NCBI RefSeq assembly: GCF_918797505.1
Contig: NC_092795.1
Location: 6,357,434-6,421,433 of the forward strand
Source of the DNA: Bemisia tabaci
Taxonomy: Eukaryota > Arthropoda > Insecta > Hemiptera > Aleyrodidae
Reading direction: 5' to 3'
Length of the DNA stretch: 64,000 nucleotides
Position numbers and translations under genes: made by a program. Positions 30,611 to 41,787 of the stretch are shown here, one piece after another (within the stretch, counting starts at the first letter, position 1; each line of letters begins with the position of its first letter). Under the pieces are notes generated by a model. That model did not search any database, was not told the DNA's origin, and saw only the letters and a list, made by a program, of their open reading frames with translations.

Positions 30611-30870
30611 GCGCCTGCAGAATCGTACATCTGCAATACGAACACCCATCGAGTATGAATTGTCGCTTTGAGGTAATGCGAACTCTGTTACAAATGTAAT
30701 GCGCCTTCAGTTTTTTACTTATGCAATATGGACATCCGTCGTGTACGAATAATCGCATCAAGGCGTTGCAAACACTGTTACGAAAGTAGCGCGCCTTCAA
30801 AACTTTACTTATGCAGCATGGACATCCATCGAGTGCGAATAGTTGCATCAAGGCGTTCTCAAAACGTCGC
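30611..30870 (+). repeat. 90-bp tandem repeat, three units
   Basis: Units start at exactly 90-bp intervals (30611, 30701, 30791). Each contains GCGCCTKCA, then TATGCAATATGGACATCC or a variant, a GTGCGAATAGTTGCATC-type block and AGGCGTT. Because 90 is divisible by three, open frames run through on both strands, and the minus strand shows repeats with LDGCPYCISK-like peptides. Frame use differs between dispersed copies, so I read it as non-coding. Confidence 0.85.
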
Positions 30871-30899
30871 GTCGCTTTCGCGCGAGTTACCACGGTAAG

Positions 30900-31415
30900 G
30901 AATGCACCGCTCCCTGGCTTTATTCTCGTATCGTAAAAAGAATGATCCTTTATTAGTTTTTCCTGATGATGATGATTATTTCTTTTTCTTTTTTTCTTTT
31001 CTATTTAACTCGGAAGAGGGAACACTTCCGGTATAAGTATTACTGACGGGCTACAGGCCAAAGTTCGTAATACACACTATCTTTGCTTGAATGAAAAGTA
31101 AATTTTATTTAAAGTAAAATTTAAAAAAAAATTAAATTTTAAAGTGAAATCAAGAAATTAATCGATATTAACCGACAATACTTGACGTGCTTATGACGAC
31201 AGACCTCTGCATTGAATGAAGCAGGTAATTCTCTATTCCAAGGTCTTGAAGATGTTGAACTAAACTTTTTGGATGCGATTATAAACCCGAGCTTGTAGTT
31301 GTACACTATACATCGGGTTTCTTTCTTTCCATCTTATTTTATATTGTTGTTGGTTATTCAATATACATGTCGGCAGAATATCGTTAAATTTTCATGATTC
31401 CCCACCAAAGAGCGG
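30900..31415. other. AT-rich unique stretch
   Basis: No repeat match and no supported gene. Confidence 0.4.
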
Positions 31416-31421
31416 TTTACA

Positions 31422-31671
31422 CTACCGTGCTAAGGAAAAACGCCCTATGAACATTTGGAAGTTGCCAAAATTCCTTAGATTATTCATGTATTTTTAAGAA
31501 ATTTACTAATTTTTTTCGTGGAAATTTTTAGGTTTTTCAGATCAAATTGCGAGCAAAATCGTCTGAAAAATTGAAGCCAAACATTCCAAAAAATTCCAGT
31601 TAATACGGTTTTATTGAGGGGAATCTGGCAACGCACGAAGGCTCGTACGGCGTTTTTCCTTAGCACGGCAG
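31422..31671. repeat. CTGCCGTGCTAAGG foldback, complete copy
   Basis: CTACCGTGCTAAGGAAAAAC to GTTTTTCCTTAGCACGGCAG, 250 bp, with TTGCCAAAATTCC against GGAATCTGGCAAC inside. Confidence 0.9.
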
Positions 31672-31689
31672 TCCAGCGTTACTTTTCAG

Positions 31690-32110
31690 CGCAGTTAATT
31701 TAGCGGAGCCATTAAAATTTCAAGACAATGGGAGGATTTATCTCAGCTTCATGTCCCTGGGACTGCGCGCCCGGTCGATTTTCGAAACTTTAAAATCGCC
31801 CCGTTATCTGTTCTAATTAAAATTTATCGCGGCGCGGCTACCGACAACGAGGGCCCCGCGCGAAACGTGACGTAGGGACGGGGCGAGGCCAGGGGGCGTG
31901 ATAAATCTGGAAAAAGCGCACCGCAATTACGGGGGGATCAGCTGGCTTTCATCGAAATTGAAAAGTCGGGTAAAAAATGGCGGGTATTACTGGCTGATGC
32001 CTGATTGATGCCAACGTTAACGGCATAATTGCATTTAATTTTCCCGCCACCGGCGCGGCGCTCCTCTCGCCAGGTGGACTGGTTCCCATCAGGTGATTAT
32101 AAGTTTATTG
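31690..32110. other. Unique stretch with regulatory-like composition
   Basis: Mixed AT/CpG sequence with several TTAATTA or AATTA-type motifs (GTTAATTTAGC, TTCTAATTAAAATTTATC, GCAATTAC, GCATTTAATTTTCCC), which resemble homeodomain sites, set among CGCGGCGCGG. No coding signal. It is a reasonable guess at conserved non-coding DNA. Confidence 0.25.
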
Positions 32111-32550
32111 ATCAAACAACAGCCACTCTTTTTCGCCCCCCCCCCCAGCCGCCCCACCCCTCGCTCATGTACCTGCCGTGACTTCCGTTGCTAACGTGTG
32201 TTACTTGACTTGCTCGTGTTTCAGGCCTCGCGCATGCATACTTACCCCCTCCTCCTCCCATTTCACCGCCCTCTCTTTCGTTTGTAACGTGTGAAACTGA
32301 GCGAGTGCAGTATCGAATAGTTTTTGTCACCGTGTCGTTTAATTTCCATCAGGGTGACGATTCACGAGACCGAGAAGTCAGGGAATACTATTTTGTGAAA
32401 ATTTGGGAGATTGCTGTTGAGCCCGCCCTGAATTCGTGATTTTTCCCACCGAGCTCTTTACTATTTTACCAATCACTGATAGGAAAATCTGCCATTGATC
32501 TACAGTTGGTCACCAAAAGCGGACGCTGGAGGGCCGAAATGACACGGCGT
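32111..32550. other. Unique stretch with C-rich run
   Basis: CCCCCCCCCCC near 32137-32147, otherwise no recognised feature. Confidence 0.35.
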
Positions 32551-32552
32551 GG

Positions 32553-32790
32553 CGCACAGTGGATCGAGTCAATTAGAGAGGTCGGACATGAAATTTTTAA
32601 CTAAAACTGTCAATTTTGATGTTGATTTCCTCACATTTTAAATTTCAAGGGGTGGGCCTGGAAGAAAATTTCACGAGGAAGGCAATGGAACCACTTTTAG
32701 AACATCAAAATTTTGTGCTAGCGGAGTTATAAGCGTTTAAAATTTCCAAGTTTTGTCCGACCTCTCCTATTGACTCGATCCACTATGCGG
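32553..32790 (+). repeat. CACAGTGGATCGAGTCAAT foldback (plus)
   Basis: CACAGTGGATCGAGTCAATT to ATTGACTCGATCCACTATG. AGAGGTCGGACATGAAA pairs with TTTTGTCCGACCTCT. The inner part carries AAATTTCAAGGGGTG. Confidence 0.9.
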
Positions 32791-32814
32791 CGGCACAGTC
32801 GCAACCAGCCTGAG

Positions 32815-33045
32815 GCAGGATTGCCGGCAGTCTGGAAAACCGGGGAAATCAGGGATGGAATTCCCGATGGACCGGGAAAAGTCAGGGAATTTCTGGTGCA
32901 TCTACTTATCATAGTCTATCAAAAGTCAGAGCATTTTTTTTTTTGAAAAAAGAAAAAAAAAATATATAGAAATTTTGTTTAAAGGTCAGGAGAAGGCAAA
33001 AGAGTCAGCGGAAAATCAGGGATAGTCAGGGAATTTAAAGATGAA
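32815..33045. repeat. Diverged CAGGGAATTT-type repeat
   Basis: GGAAAACCGGGGAAATCAGGG, GGGAAAAGTCAGGGAATTTC and GGATAGTCAGGGAATTTAAAG resemble the units at 46530-46707. Irregular and interrupted by an A-rich run. Confidence 0.6.
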
Positions 33046-33049
33046 GAAA

Positions 33050-33570
33050 TTATGGCAACTCTGTCGAGGTCACACCTCTAGATTTTGAATTGAATCGGGA
33101 TGGGACTTTAGGGGAATCGGGACTAATATTTTAATGGATAACGGGTCAAGATTCAATAATTATAACGTGGTACTTGATTTAGAAGAGAGGGAGAGAGAAG
33201 GAAAACTACGTATCACATAGCCGATAATGTATAATTTTCACCAGAGCTTTTTTGGTTGCTGTACTGTAGGCTTTCTTTCTTTGTCATTATCTATTTCTTT
33301 TCCTTTTATTTTACTGAAATTTTGATGAAAGCAAATAACAGTCTTTGGGAGGCGAGCTCCATCCTGACCCCTCCACTCCTAAGGCTTTCATTTAACGACA
33401 AGCCTTTTCACGCACCTGTGCAGAATCAATTTACAATGGGGCGAAACGTTAGCTCTAATTAAACCCTTTGTTTCTTCTGTGACCTTGTATTTCGAAAGTT
33501 GAAGCCAAATTTCTTCAAAATTAAGAAAAAATGTACCCTTCTAGACGTAAATGATTACAATCCTCATGAT
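33050..33570. other. AT-rich unique stretch
   Basis: No repeat match and no supported gene. Confidence 0.4.
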
Positions 33571-33572
33571 TT

Positions 33573-34518
33573 CCCTGGTAAAAATTAGCAGTAGAATGTG
33601 TGTTCCAAAATACTATAGACCTAAAGCCGGCTGTGAGATATCCTATAGCTTCTGTAGCCGGCTGTACAATTTCTTATAGCCTTATAGCCGATGGCGATTA
33701 AGCAACAGCCAGACGATAAAGTTTATGCTAAACGTTACTAATTACGGATACTAGGACTTTGTTAGTTTTTGGACTACCGCTCTCTTTTTGTGACGTAGTA
33801 TCTTGATTTATTTTGCGAGGAAAGCTCCGTACTTTTGAAGGATGCTTGTCATTCTTATGCCTCTCTAACTTAATATGTTGGAGCGCCTTCAATTTCTTAT
33901 GATACTGTGCAATACCTCTGGTGTGAAATAGTTGCTTCAGACACCGTGGCACGCTGCGGCGAGGCGGGCGGGCAGAGAGCGCGAAACGCGCATCGGCGCC
34001 TACAAACCTAACAGGGATACTTCACGCATTGCGCAATGCGTGAAGTATCCCTGTTAGGTTTGTAGGCGCCAGTGCGTCGCCGCTCCGCTTTGTGCTAGGC
34101 TCTAATATTTAATCTCGCGGAGTCAACGTTTTTCAACTCATGATTTTGAAATGTTTGCTCACTCTGTATGGACTATTCTCATTTTAATTGATGAAAAAAA
34201 AAATGTTTTAAAGGAAAATATAATGTGTGTTTTGTATATATTAAGGTAGTTCCGTATCAAACTTAATGATTTCCAAAGCACACGAATTTCTACACAATTT
34301 CTTATAGCCTCTTATAGCCAATGGTGATAAAGTGTAAAGCCCGGCGATAAGAACTATAGCCCGACTGTATACTTTTTTATAGCTTCGTATAGCTCGGCCA
34401 TATGATTTGCTCCGCTTTCTACAGTCAGCTATATGATTTTTAATAGCCATCTTTAGTCAGCTATAAGAACTCCTATGGTATTTTGAAACGCAGCTCCTAT
34501 CGCCAATTTTTACCAAGG
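33573..34518 (+). mobile_element. CCCTGGTAAAAATTGGC element, copy 2
   Basis: CCCTGGTAAAAATTAGCAG to CGCCAATTTTTACCAAGG, 946 bp, with the same order of subterminal TATAGCC repeats, a GTTGCTTCAGAC block, the internal hairpin (33995-34070) and the TTTGCTCACTCTGTATGG block as copy 1. Short indels separate the copies. Non-coding. Confidence 0.9.
33995..34070. repeat. Perfect 76-bp hairpin
   Basis: GGCGCCTACAAACC and its exact complement close a 38-bp stem with no loop, centred at 34032/34033. Confidence 0.95.
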
Positions 34519-34559
34519 TCCCCTCCACCATGCGACTCATTACGACCCAAAAGACATTC

Positions 34560-34691
34560 GGACTACACTCTGCAATTAGGAACTAAAATTTCTGGTTCAG
34601 TCAAGAAACAACGTGCGTTCCGTTTTTTTCCGAGCGCAAAGTGTTTTACGGATGAGCTATAATTATATTTCTCTCTTGCAAAATGTAGTCT
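34560..34691. repeat. Diverged TTTGCAATTTGGAAC foldback MITE
   Basis: GGACTACACTCTGCAATTAG and TCTTGCAAAATGTAGTC are inverted. GGAACTAAAATTTCTGG weakly pairs with the right arm. Resembles 20087-20211 and 55378-55514. Confidence 0.55.
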
Positions 34692-34699
34692 GATTGTGG

Positions 34700-35355
34700 G
34701 TGCTGAAAAATTCAAAATTGAGTCTTCAGCGAACTTTTTGGCACAGATAACCCCCGAATCCGAACCAAACCGAAGTCGTGACGCCATGAAATTGAAGCAC
34801 TTGGTGCAGAAAGGGCTTTTTTCGATTGAGGTGTGTTAGAATCTTCGCTAAAGTTTCATCCATTATAATCACAGCGAAAGTTCGTAGATTGTTGAATATT
34901 TTATTGAATCTTTGTTTATGATTGAGAAGAGATATTTCACAAACATCCGAACGAAAAATATAGAAAATTCACCCAACAGTCTCTTCGCTTAAATGTAAGT
35001 AAGCTACGGAGATTCTGCAACACCGCAACTGGAAAGTGCCTTCTGCAGTCTGCACCCGATGCCTCAATTTACAAGTCCAAAAATTTAATTTTGAGTGAAA
35101 TCTATTCAACATTTCAATTCGCAATGTTCGGGTCTCAAAATAAAATGCTATAAATGTTTTATTGAAATATTTTTCCGCGTATTCTATAATTTCTCAGATT
35201 TCAATTACACAGCTCGCAGCTTCAGAAAACTAGGAAGTGCATTTCGACGAAAAAGTGAGTTCCAGTTTTCCAATTCAACTTGAGAAAGGCCACTCTCTTG
35301 AAAAAGTAACCTCCGCGTTCTAGGCTGGACGACGGTAACATTTATTTTATTACGA
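34700..35355. other. AT-rich unique stretch
   Basis: Nothing supported. TCTGCAACACCGCAACTGG near 35013 recurs in changed forms near 20022, 36297 and 54627, so it is probably part of an unresolved repeat end. Confidence 0.35.
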
Positions 35356-35360
35356 TAAAG

Positions 35361-35876
35361 TTAAGTATAAATTACTCTCCAGTTTTGCGAACATCTGAAG
35401 AGGTTAGTCCTCGCAAGAGCCAAACGGCAAAAAGGCAGGTTGATAAGTGTTCTCGGAAAAGGATTAGGTCTCTGGGAGCCTGGCTCGTGACCCATGTAAA
35501 CGGTTCGGAAAACCGTTAGCGTTAGCGGAGAGAATCCTCTTATTCTATTCACTTTGCTCGGTTGAAAGAGTAAAATGTAGGACACGCTCGTGCACATTGA
35601 GAGGGACGGAATTCCAGCCAGCAAAATGTTACGTCGGTCTGAGCAAAAATTTAATTGGCAAGAACGGGGAAGCGTAAGTTGGTCGTAAGAACACGCGCAA
35701 TCGGTTTTTAGTCGGGTTACTTTTTCTTTGAAGCGAAAAATTCGAAATTCAGCGCCCGAAAAAGGAAGGCTCCTGCCACCAAGCTTCAGCCACGCTTGCC
35801 GAATCTCTCCGCTGAAAAAAAGTGTGCTTGGCTCAATCATATGATTCTTGAATTTGCTGCCAAGAATTTGTTTCAT
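35361..35876 (-). CDS. Longest stop-free frame not explained by MITEs; unrecognised
   Basis: 172 codons including the stop. Its first 22 residues (MKQILGSKFKNHMIEPSTLF) come from a dispersed repeat also seen at 54695-54800, so this start is doubtful. The rest (about residues 60-170) lies in unique sequence and includes a Pro/Arg-rich tail. No domain, signal peptide or splice support. Most likely a chance frame in moderately GC-rich DNA. Confidence 0.15.
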   Translation of the reverse strand: MKQILGSKFKNHMIEPSTLFFSGEIRQAWLKLGGRSLPFSGAEFRIFRFKEKVTRLKTDCACSYDQLTLPRSCQLNFCSDRRNILLAGIPSLSMCTSVSYILLFQPSKVNRIRGFSPLTLTVFRTVYMGHEPGSQRPNPFPRTLINLPFCRLALARTNLFRCSQNWRVIYT

Positions 35877-36000
35877 CTTGATTTAAGCTAAAGTTGTCTT
35901 GATACAAGGAAATGAGACTTGGGTTAAGCAAAAAATTAGTTTTTATTAAGCAGCAAAATTCTTGATTTAAGAGAAAATACCTCTTGGCGGTAAATTTCAG
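35815..36000. repeat. Dispersed TTGATTTAAG-type repeat
   Basis: ATGATTCTTGAATTTGCTGC CAAGAATTTG-like sequence matches 54695-54800. Beyond it come CTTGATTTAAGC and CTTGATTTAAGAG motifs like those in the CACTGGAAAAAA foldback family, which suggests a distant relative. Confidence 0.55.
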
Positions 36001-36009
36001 ATTCTTCTT

Positions 36010-36785
36010 TTTTCAATGGAAAAATTTGTCAATTTCATCGCTCGCATCCGTAATTTCGCTCGTCAAAGCTACATATTCACATATCCAGCCAAACTTCAAA
36101 ACCTCGTATCGATGCGATGCGATGTCTCAAAATTCCAGTCCTATTTTTTTTTTTTGCTTTTTCAATGGGTAACAGGCCAACTTCAGAGCTTCAAATTCCT
36201 ACAAAATATTTTCCTAACAGAGAAAAAAAATCTCGGAGGTTTTCAAGAAATTATGTTGACTCGTTTTCCAAAGTAAAAAGAAGGTATGACAGGAAGTCCG
36301 CAACGTCGCATATGGAGATACGTTGATTTGCACTTCGGACGTATTGCCACAATAAGGAAAAATTGCCTTTGAACATTTTAATGTTTCCTCTGAGAAATTT
36401 TGACTTTTCCGTTAGATGTTTGAATACTTTTCATGCTTTCATTAAAAAGTGCCGAAGTCGGGAAAGTTCAAAGATCCGTAATATAGCCGAAAAATGATTT
36501 TTAGGTTCAATGTTTTCATACTTTTTTTCGAGGGTGGAAAAATTGATCTCTTCGCAAGGTTCACGTTTGCGATAAGAAAATGACCAACCTCCGAAGTATT
36601 TATTCACTTACGTCCTTAGTAAAATATATTCATGAAGTTCAACTTCAGAGGTGCGAAAATATCATTCATGATCACCTTGACAGTGTTGCCGGATTTTGCT
36701 AGGGTCCTTTCTTTTTTCTTTGATTTGTAGAATTTACGTGACGGAGTAAGCGAGTTTCCGGATAAAAACTGATAAAGAGCCGTTT
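36010..36785. other. AT-rich unique stretch
   Basis: A fragment near 36330-36420 (AAGGAAAAATTGCC, TGAACATT) may be an eroded foldback end. Nothing else supported. Confidence 0.35.
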
Positions 36786-36790
36786 CACAA

Positions 36791-36928
36791 TTGGATCATA
36801 TTTTGCAACAAGGAGCCACTATTTCTGGCTCCTTTTAGAATTAACAGATATGCCATTGGTTTCCGTATGCAGAAAGGTGATTTTACAGAAGAGCCAGAAA
36901 TAGTGGTTCCTTATTGCAAATTTTAATT
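36791..36928. repeat. Palindromic MITE (GGAGCCACTATTTCTGGCTC)
   Basis: TTTTGCAACAAGGAGCCACT and the inverted AGTGGTTCCTTATTGCAAA close the stem, and ATTTCTGGCTC pairs with GAGCCAGAAAT. The loop is about 55 bp. Similar in style to the 5680 and 20087 families. Confidence 0.8.
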
Positions 36929-36934
36929 AAATTT

Positions 36935-37440
36935 GGCTCCAGTAATGTTGCCCTGTCGCGATGACCGCACAGAGGATATTTTTGTGCCTCTGAAGACCAT
37001 TTGCTCATCATGATAATAATTTTTTATTTTTATTGGGAATTTCTCAGACGAAAATAGTGCCAAAACTTAGGCTCCTTCATGCTTCATTCTTTAATTTTTC
37101 TTTCCTTACAAATAAGACGTTTACTATTTCAGCGGTACTGTTCAATTTATTTGATTTAACCGATTGGGTTTTACAAAACTCGATTTTAAAACATCAGTCG
37201 CTCCTGCCTTTTACGACAAAACGGCAAAAAACAACGGTGCGTTTTGATATTTTTGCTCGTGCAAAAATTTTCGCAAAATTATCCATTCAAAGGTGCCAGT
37301 GTCTTATGTCATTTTCTTGTTTTAAGATGCGAGCCCAAAATTTCGAATTATCCTGAGGGATACGAACAATTTCTCCACCGAAAAAATTATTTCAGAACTT
37401 TTAGACAGATTTTCTCCATCCTTTGACACTTCAGAAATTT
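36935..37440. other. AT-rich unique stretch
   Basis: A 107-codon open frame (37033-37356) with Phe/Leu-rich composition is expected by chance in AT-rich DNA. Nothing else. Confidence 0.35.
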
Positions 37441-37442
37441 TT

Positions 37443-37683
37443 TAGGACCGCGTTTAGGGGTAAGGATTCATGAGCCAAAAATCGGACAATTTAACTTTTT
37501 GCATGAAAACAGTTGTTCGGATCTGTGCAAATTCCAGTGAATAAACTGCACAGTTCAAGGCAAATTCCTCAAACTTTCCCAAGGAATCCTTACAAACGTT
37601 CTCTTGTAAAAAATTAAATTTCCTCTCTAAAGTTGGCAATAGCTGATGCGGCTTGGTTCCTTTTTGTTTCCCGCGGTCCATTT
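37443..37683. repeat. GGACCGCG foldback element
   Basis: GGACCGCGTTTAGG to CCCGCGGTCC, with TTGTTCGGATCTGTGCAAAT in the left arm and GGCAATAGCTGATGCGGC in the right, as in 25298-25546. Confidence 0.85.
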
Positions 37684-37815
37684 TCGTCCTGACGATAAAA
37701 TCAATTTTGTTTCTATTCAGAGTTTCCCGTCTCTCAAGCCCTTTTACGCGGTCGCGAATTTTTCCCGTCACTCGGCAACGAGCGAAAAGTTGCTCCTGGT
37801 CGGAATGAAAATGGG

Positions 37816-38172
37816 GTGGGGGCGGGGCGGAAGAGGTTCTTGGGCTCCCAGTCGAAAGCTCGACGAAAGAAAAACGTGAGCTCGCAGAAGAAGAGCGGGC
37901 AAAAAGGATGTAATTATTCCACGGTTGGCGGCACTTGCGTCACCCTTGAAGTCTCAGACTTGGAGTCGGAAAGTCGAGTGGTTGATTTGCTCAAGAGCTG
38001 GAAGGAAGAGTTCGCTCACGATTATTCTAATTGTTCGTGCCGAGGCGCAGCGCGCAGAGAGGAAGAGCCTTGGTTCCTCGTCCAGGAAAATCGTCGTTCC
38101 TCAGAAGAACAAGCGTCAATAAGAAATGAGCCCTTTCCGCGTTCAAACGAATGTTCCGTAGGGTTCAAGTAA
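37816..38172 (+). CDS. Unrecognised ORF of ordinary composition
   Basis: 118 codons starting MGAGRKRFLGSQSKARRKKN, then a Glu/Ser/Arg-rich part (EVSDLESESRVVDLLKSWKE at about residues 44-63) and an acidic-basic tail. The sequence is unique in the window and of moderate GC. No domain or motif recognised, no splice support, and other frames are also partly open. Confidence 0.2.
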   Translation: MGAGRKRFLGSQSKARRKKNVSSQKKSGQKGCNYSTVGGTCVTLEVSDLESESRVVDLLKSWKEEFAHDYSNCSCRGAARREEEPWFLVQENRRSSEEQASIRNEPFPRSNECSVGFK

Positions 38173-38179
38173 AAATCAA

Positions 38180-38540
38180 AGTATACCATTTTGTCGGCAG
38201 GGCGAAGAAATGTGGGAACCGAACGAAAAAGAGAGAGAAGAGTTCGACGTAAGTCGAAGACGCTAAGGAGGACCGAAGAAATAGAGAGAGCAGAGGTGAA
38301 ATACAAATTAAACACAATACTCTCCGAATAAAGTCTACGCTAAGTGCGACCATTTAATTGACACTCTCATCGAATTCAGCAGAAAGGATCAACCGCACAT
38401 TTACTCAAGAATCGAGTATTTAATTTCAGCGCGCGATAGAAATCAAGTTTTGTGGGAATTCAATAGCAAGGAAAATTAGACACTATCTTGCACGTGATTT
38501 TAAGCTGGTTCTACAGCACCTCTCAAGAGCACCTTTTAAC
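38180..38540. other. Unique stretch, nothing recognised
   Basis: No repeat match or supported coding segment. Confidence 0.4.
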
Positions 38541-38546
38541 TTTCAG

Positions 38547-38606
38547 AGCGATTCGATGGTCAATCTATCAACTGATAATTTATTCTTTTTTCTGGATATT
38601 TAAATG
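38547..38606 (+). CDS. Candidate 60-nt mini-exon (weak)
   Basis: AACTTTCAG precedes and GTAAGATAG follows the segment. Only one frame is open, giving a hydrophobic peptide (AIRWSIYQLIIYSFFWIFK). Phase is not compatible with the 26523 candidate without an intervening exon. Probably chance, recorded because the donor is strong. Confidence 0.15.
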
Positions 38607-38609
38607 GTA

Positions 38610-39006
38610 AGATAGTAAAGTGAATATTGAAAATGCACCTGGTGATCTCTAATGCTGGCTTGACTATCCTCGCCGTTAAATTTACATCCTAATACTGCAA
38701 ACTCAAGTAAAAAGGGAAGCTAAGTCAGCAGTAAGAGAACTGCCAGCAATACTTTTTATTCCCTGGGCGCTAAACCAGCACATGGTTTTTTGGGTTTGGA
38801 ATAAGTCCCGTGCTGATTTCCTCGCAAAACTTCCCCCTAGAGTCATTTCAGTGAAACCTATATTGCGACAAATTGATCCTACAAATTCGCAGATTTAGTA
38901 AAAAATGTCAAGTTCGACCTCTATCAATCGCTCGTGCCTCTGTGCGGCGTGGACACGTTTGTTCCAACTCCAGAAAAAAGACGGGTGCTAAGTTTACCAA
39001 TGCCGA
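38610..39006. other. Unique flank of the large palindrome
   Basis: No feature recognised. The palindromic pairing stops exactly at 39007. Confidence 0.4.
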
Positions 39007-39050
39007 GCACGGTGCCCCTGAACCCACTTTAAATGCGACTTTGTTGTACA

Positions 39051-39745
39051 TCAAAAATTCAAGTTGGAGGTTGTAGTGGGGTACCCCCTGATGGGTTTTT
39101 GGGCAATTTCGAAATAGGTTGTCGGAGCTCCTCGAAAAATAATCGCATTTTTGTGGTTTTTTAGGGGTAAAATAGCAAAATTGGCCTCGGGGCGACAAAT
39201 TAAACCCCCTCTCCCTCACCCTTGCTTTGACCGATCTGAATTTTTAGTATGTTTTTACCTGGTATAAGATGGGACTTTTCTGAAATTTTCATGCCCATAC
39301 AATTTTTTTTGCTCCCGCGGCAGCGTTGCCAAGTTGCGGACTCCAAAATATCGAATTTAATGATAAAATGAAGGTTTCGGAGTGTGATTTCCATTCAAAA
39401 TCAAAAATTCAAATTGTAAGTTGTAGTAGGGTACTGCCTGATGGGGTTTTGGCCAATTTCGAAGTAGAGTGTTTGAGATTTTTGAAAAATAATCGAATTT
39501 TTGCGGTTTTTTAAGGGTAAAATAGCACACTGAGCACGGGGCGGCAAGTTAAACCTTTTCTCTCTCATCCTTGCCGTGACCGATCTGAACTTTTAGTATG
39601 TATTAACCTGGTATAAGATGTGACTTTTCTGAAATTTTCATGCCCATACAAAATTTTTTGCCCCCCGCGGCAGCGTTGCCAAGTTGCGGACTCAAAAATA
39701 TCGAATTTGATGATAAAATGAAGGTTTCGAGGTGTGATTTCCTCC
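39051..39745. repeat. 350-bp tandem duplication within each palindrome arm
   Basis: TCAAAAATTCAAGTTG at 39051 recurs at 39401, and GGTATAAGATGGGAC near 39261 recurs near 39610. The unit includes CCCGCGGCAGCGTTGCCAAG. The copies differ at about one base in ten, so the duplication is older than the palindrome. The mirror copies are at 41051-41745. Confidence 0.9.
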
Positions 39746-40181
39746 AAAATTTCACGAAAAATGTGCAATCTGAGAGTTTTCGATAAGAAAAGGCATATTT
39801 GAACAATTTAGAGTTGCAGTGTTGCCAGCTTTCGATTTAAAATTCGTCAAAATGACCCAAATCGCGTTGCAACCTCAAGCGCTGGATTTTTATTTCGTTC
39901 AGAATTGGTTATTACGGTTCTTCTGTACTCTATGCATTTAGGTACCATGAAAATTATGCCATTACTTACTTGATGGGTGCGGCTAACTCAAAAAGAGAGG
40001 CCGGATAAAGCGATGAGTCGGGGGAAAACGAGCTGTTCGGGTTGACAGAAAGTTCTTAAATCTACTCCATCACCAGAAAGTAGAATTTGAGAACTTTCTC
40101 CCACCCCCCAAACCTTATCCCTGTTGCAGTCAATCCTTTGAACATCTTATCTGAAATTTTGCACCCGAATTTTTCCCTAAT

Positions 40182-40405
40182 TAAACTAGATGACGAAATT
40201 AAAAATGCTTTGTGAATTTTTGGTTGTATAAGACATGTTTGACATTCCGAAAAATAAAATATTTCTGGACTAAATAAGGAAACATATCATTCATGGCAAA
40301 CTCTGTTGCATGAGATTCCAGATGATCAAGAGGCCTCTTGAATTTAGATGGACTCCATCAGGTTTGTTCCGATCATAAAAAGTCTTAATTTCGTCATCTA
40401 GTTTA
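40182..40405. repeat. Smaller inverted repeat in the palindrome loop
   Basis: TAAACTAGATGACGAAATTA at 40182 is inverted at 40385-40405, a perfect 21-bp pair 182 bp apart, lying directly inside the left arm end. The rest of the loop (40406-40617) is unpaired. Confidence 0.85.
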
Positions 40406-41787
40406 TTTTTTTTTTTCAACATTACTCAAAATTGTGATCTTTTGTAATTTTTTTATTCTTTAAATTGTGAAAGGTATTTTCTTTACAGTAAGAAGTCTTC
40501 TGGATTCGAACTATCCAATCCGCTGTATGAGAGGAGGTCAAATTCAGGGACTTCAAAGCGTTATTTGAATCGTTGTTATCCACCCATTTTATTTGTGTTT
40601 TTATTTTTCATGTTTTTGGGAAAAATTCGGGGGCAAAATTTCAGATAAGATGTTCAAAGGATTGACTGCAACAGGGATAAGGTTTGGGGGGGTGGGAGAA
40701 AGTTCTCAAATTCTACTTTCTGGTGATGGAGTAGATTTAAGAACTTTCTGTCAACCCGAACAGCTCGTTTTCCCCCGACTCATCGCTTTATCCGGCCTCT
40801 CTTTTTGAGTTAGCCGCACCCATCAAGTAAGTAATGGCATAATTTTCATGGTACCTAAATGCATAGAGTACAGAAGAACCGTAATAACCAATTCTGAACG
40901 AAATAAAAATCCAGCGCTTGAGGTTGCAACGCGATTTGGGTCATTTTGACGAATTTTAAATCGAAAGCTGGCAACACTGCAACTCTAAATTGTTCAAATA
41001 TGCCTTTTCTTATCGAAAACTCTCAGATTGCACATTTTTCGTGAAATTTTGGAGGAAATCACACCTCGAAACCTTCATTTTATCATCAAATTCGATATTT
41101 TTGAGTCCGCAACTTGGCAACGCTGCCGCGGGGGGCAAAAAATTTTGTATGGGCATGAAAATTTCAGAAAAGTCACATCTTATACCAGGTTAATACATAC
41201 TAAAAGTTCAGATCGGTCACGGCAAGGATGAGAGAGAAAAGGTTTAACTTGCCGCCCCGTGCTCAGTGTGCTATTTTACCCTTAAAAAACCGCAAAAATT
41301 CGATTATTTTTCAAAAATCTCAAACACTCTACTTCGAAATTGGCCAAAACCCCATCAGGCAGTACCCTACTACAACTTACAATTTGAATTTTTGATTTTG
41401 AATGGAAATCACACTCCGAAACCTTCATTTTATCATTAAATTCGATATTTTGGAGTCCGCAACTTGGCAACGCTGCCGCGGGAGCAAAAAAAATTGTATG
41501 GGCATGAAAATTTCAGAAAAGTCCCATCTTATACCAGGTAAAAACATACTAAAAATTCAGATCGGTCAAAGCAAGGGTGAGGGAGAGGGGGTTTAATTTG
41601 TCGCCCCGAGGCCAATTTTGCTATTTTACCCCTAAAAAACCACAAAAATGCGATTATTTTTCGAGGAGCTCCGACAACCTATTTCGAAATTGCCCAAAAA
41701 CCCATCAGGGGGTACCCCACTACAACCTCCAATTTGAATTTTTGATGTACAACAAAGTCGCATTTAAAGTGAGTTCAGGGGCACCGT

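Noticed and set aside
30144..30671. 175-codon plus-strand open frame
   Set aside because: It starts in the terminal repeat of the TA element and runs through a hAT-like MITE into the 90-bp repeat. Not a gene.
39565..41231. Identical 67-codon open frames on opposite strands
   Set aside because: They follow from the palindrome's symmetry. The tandem sister units in the same arms do not keep the frame.
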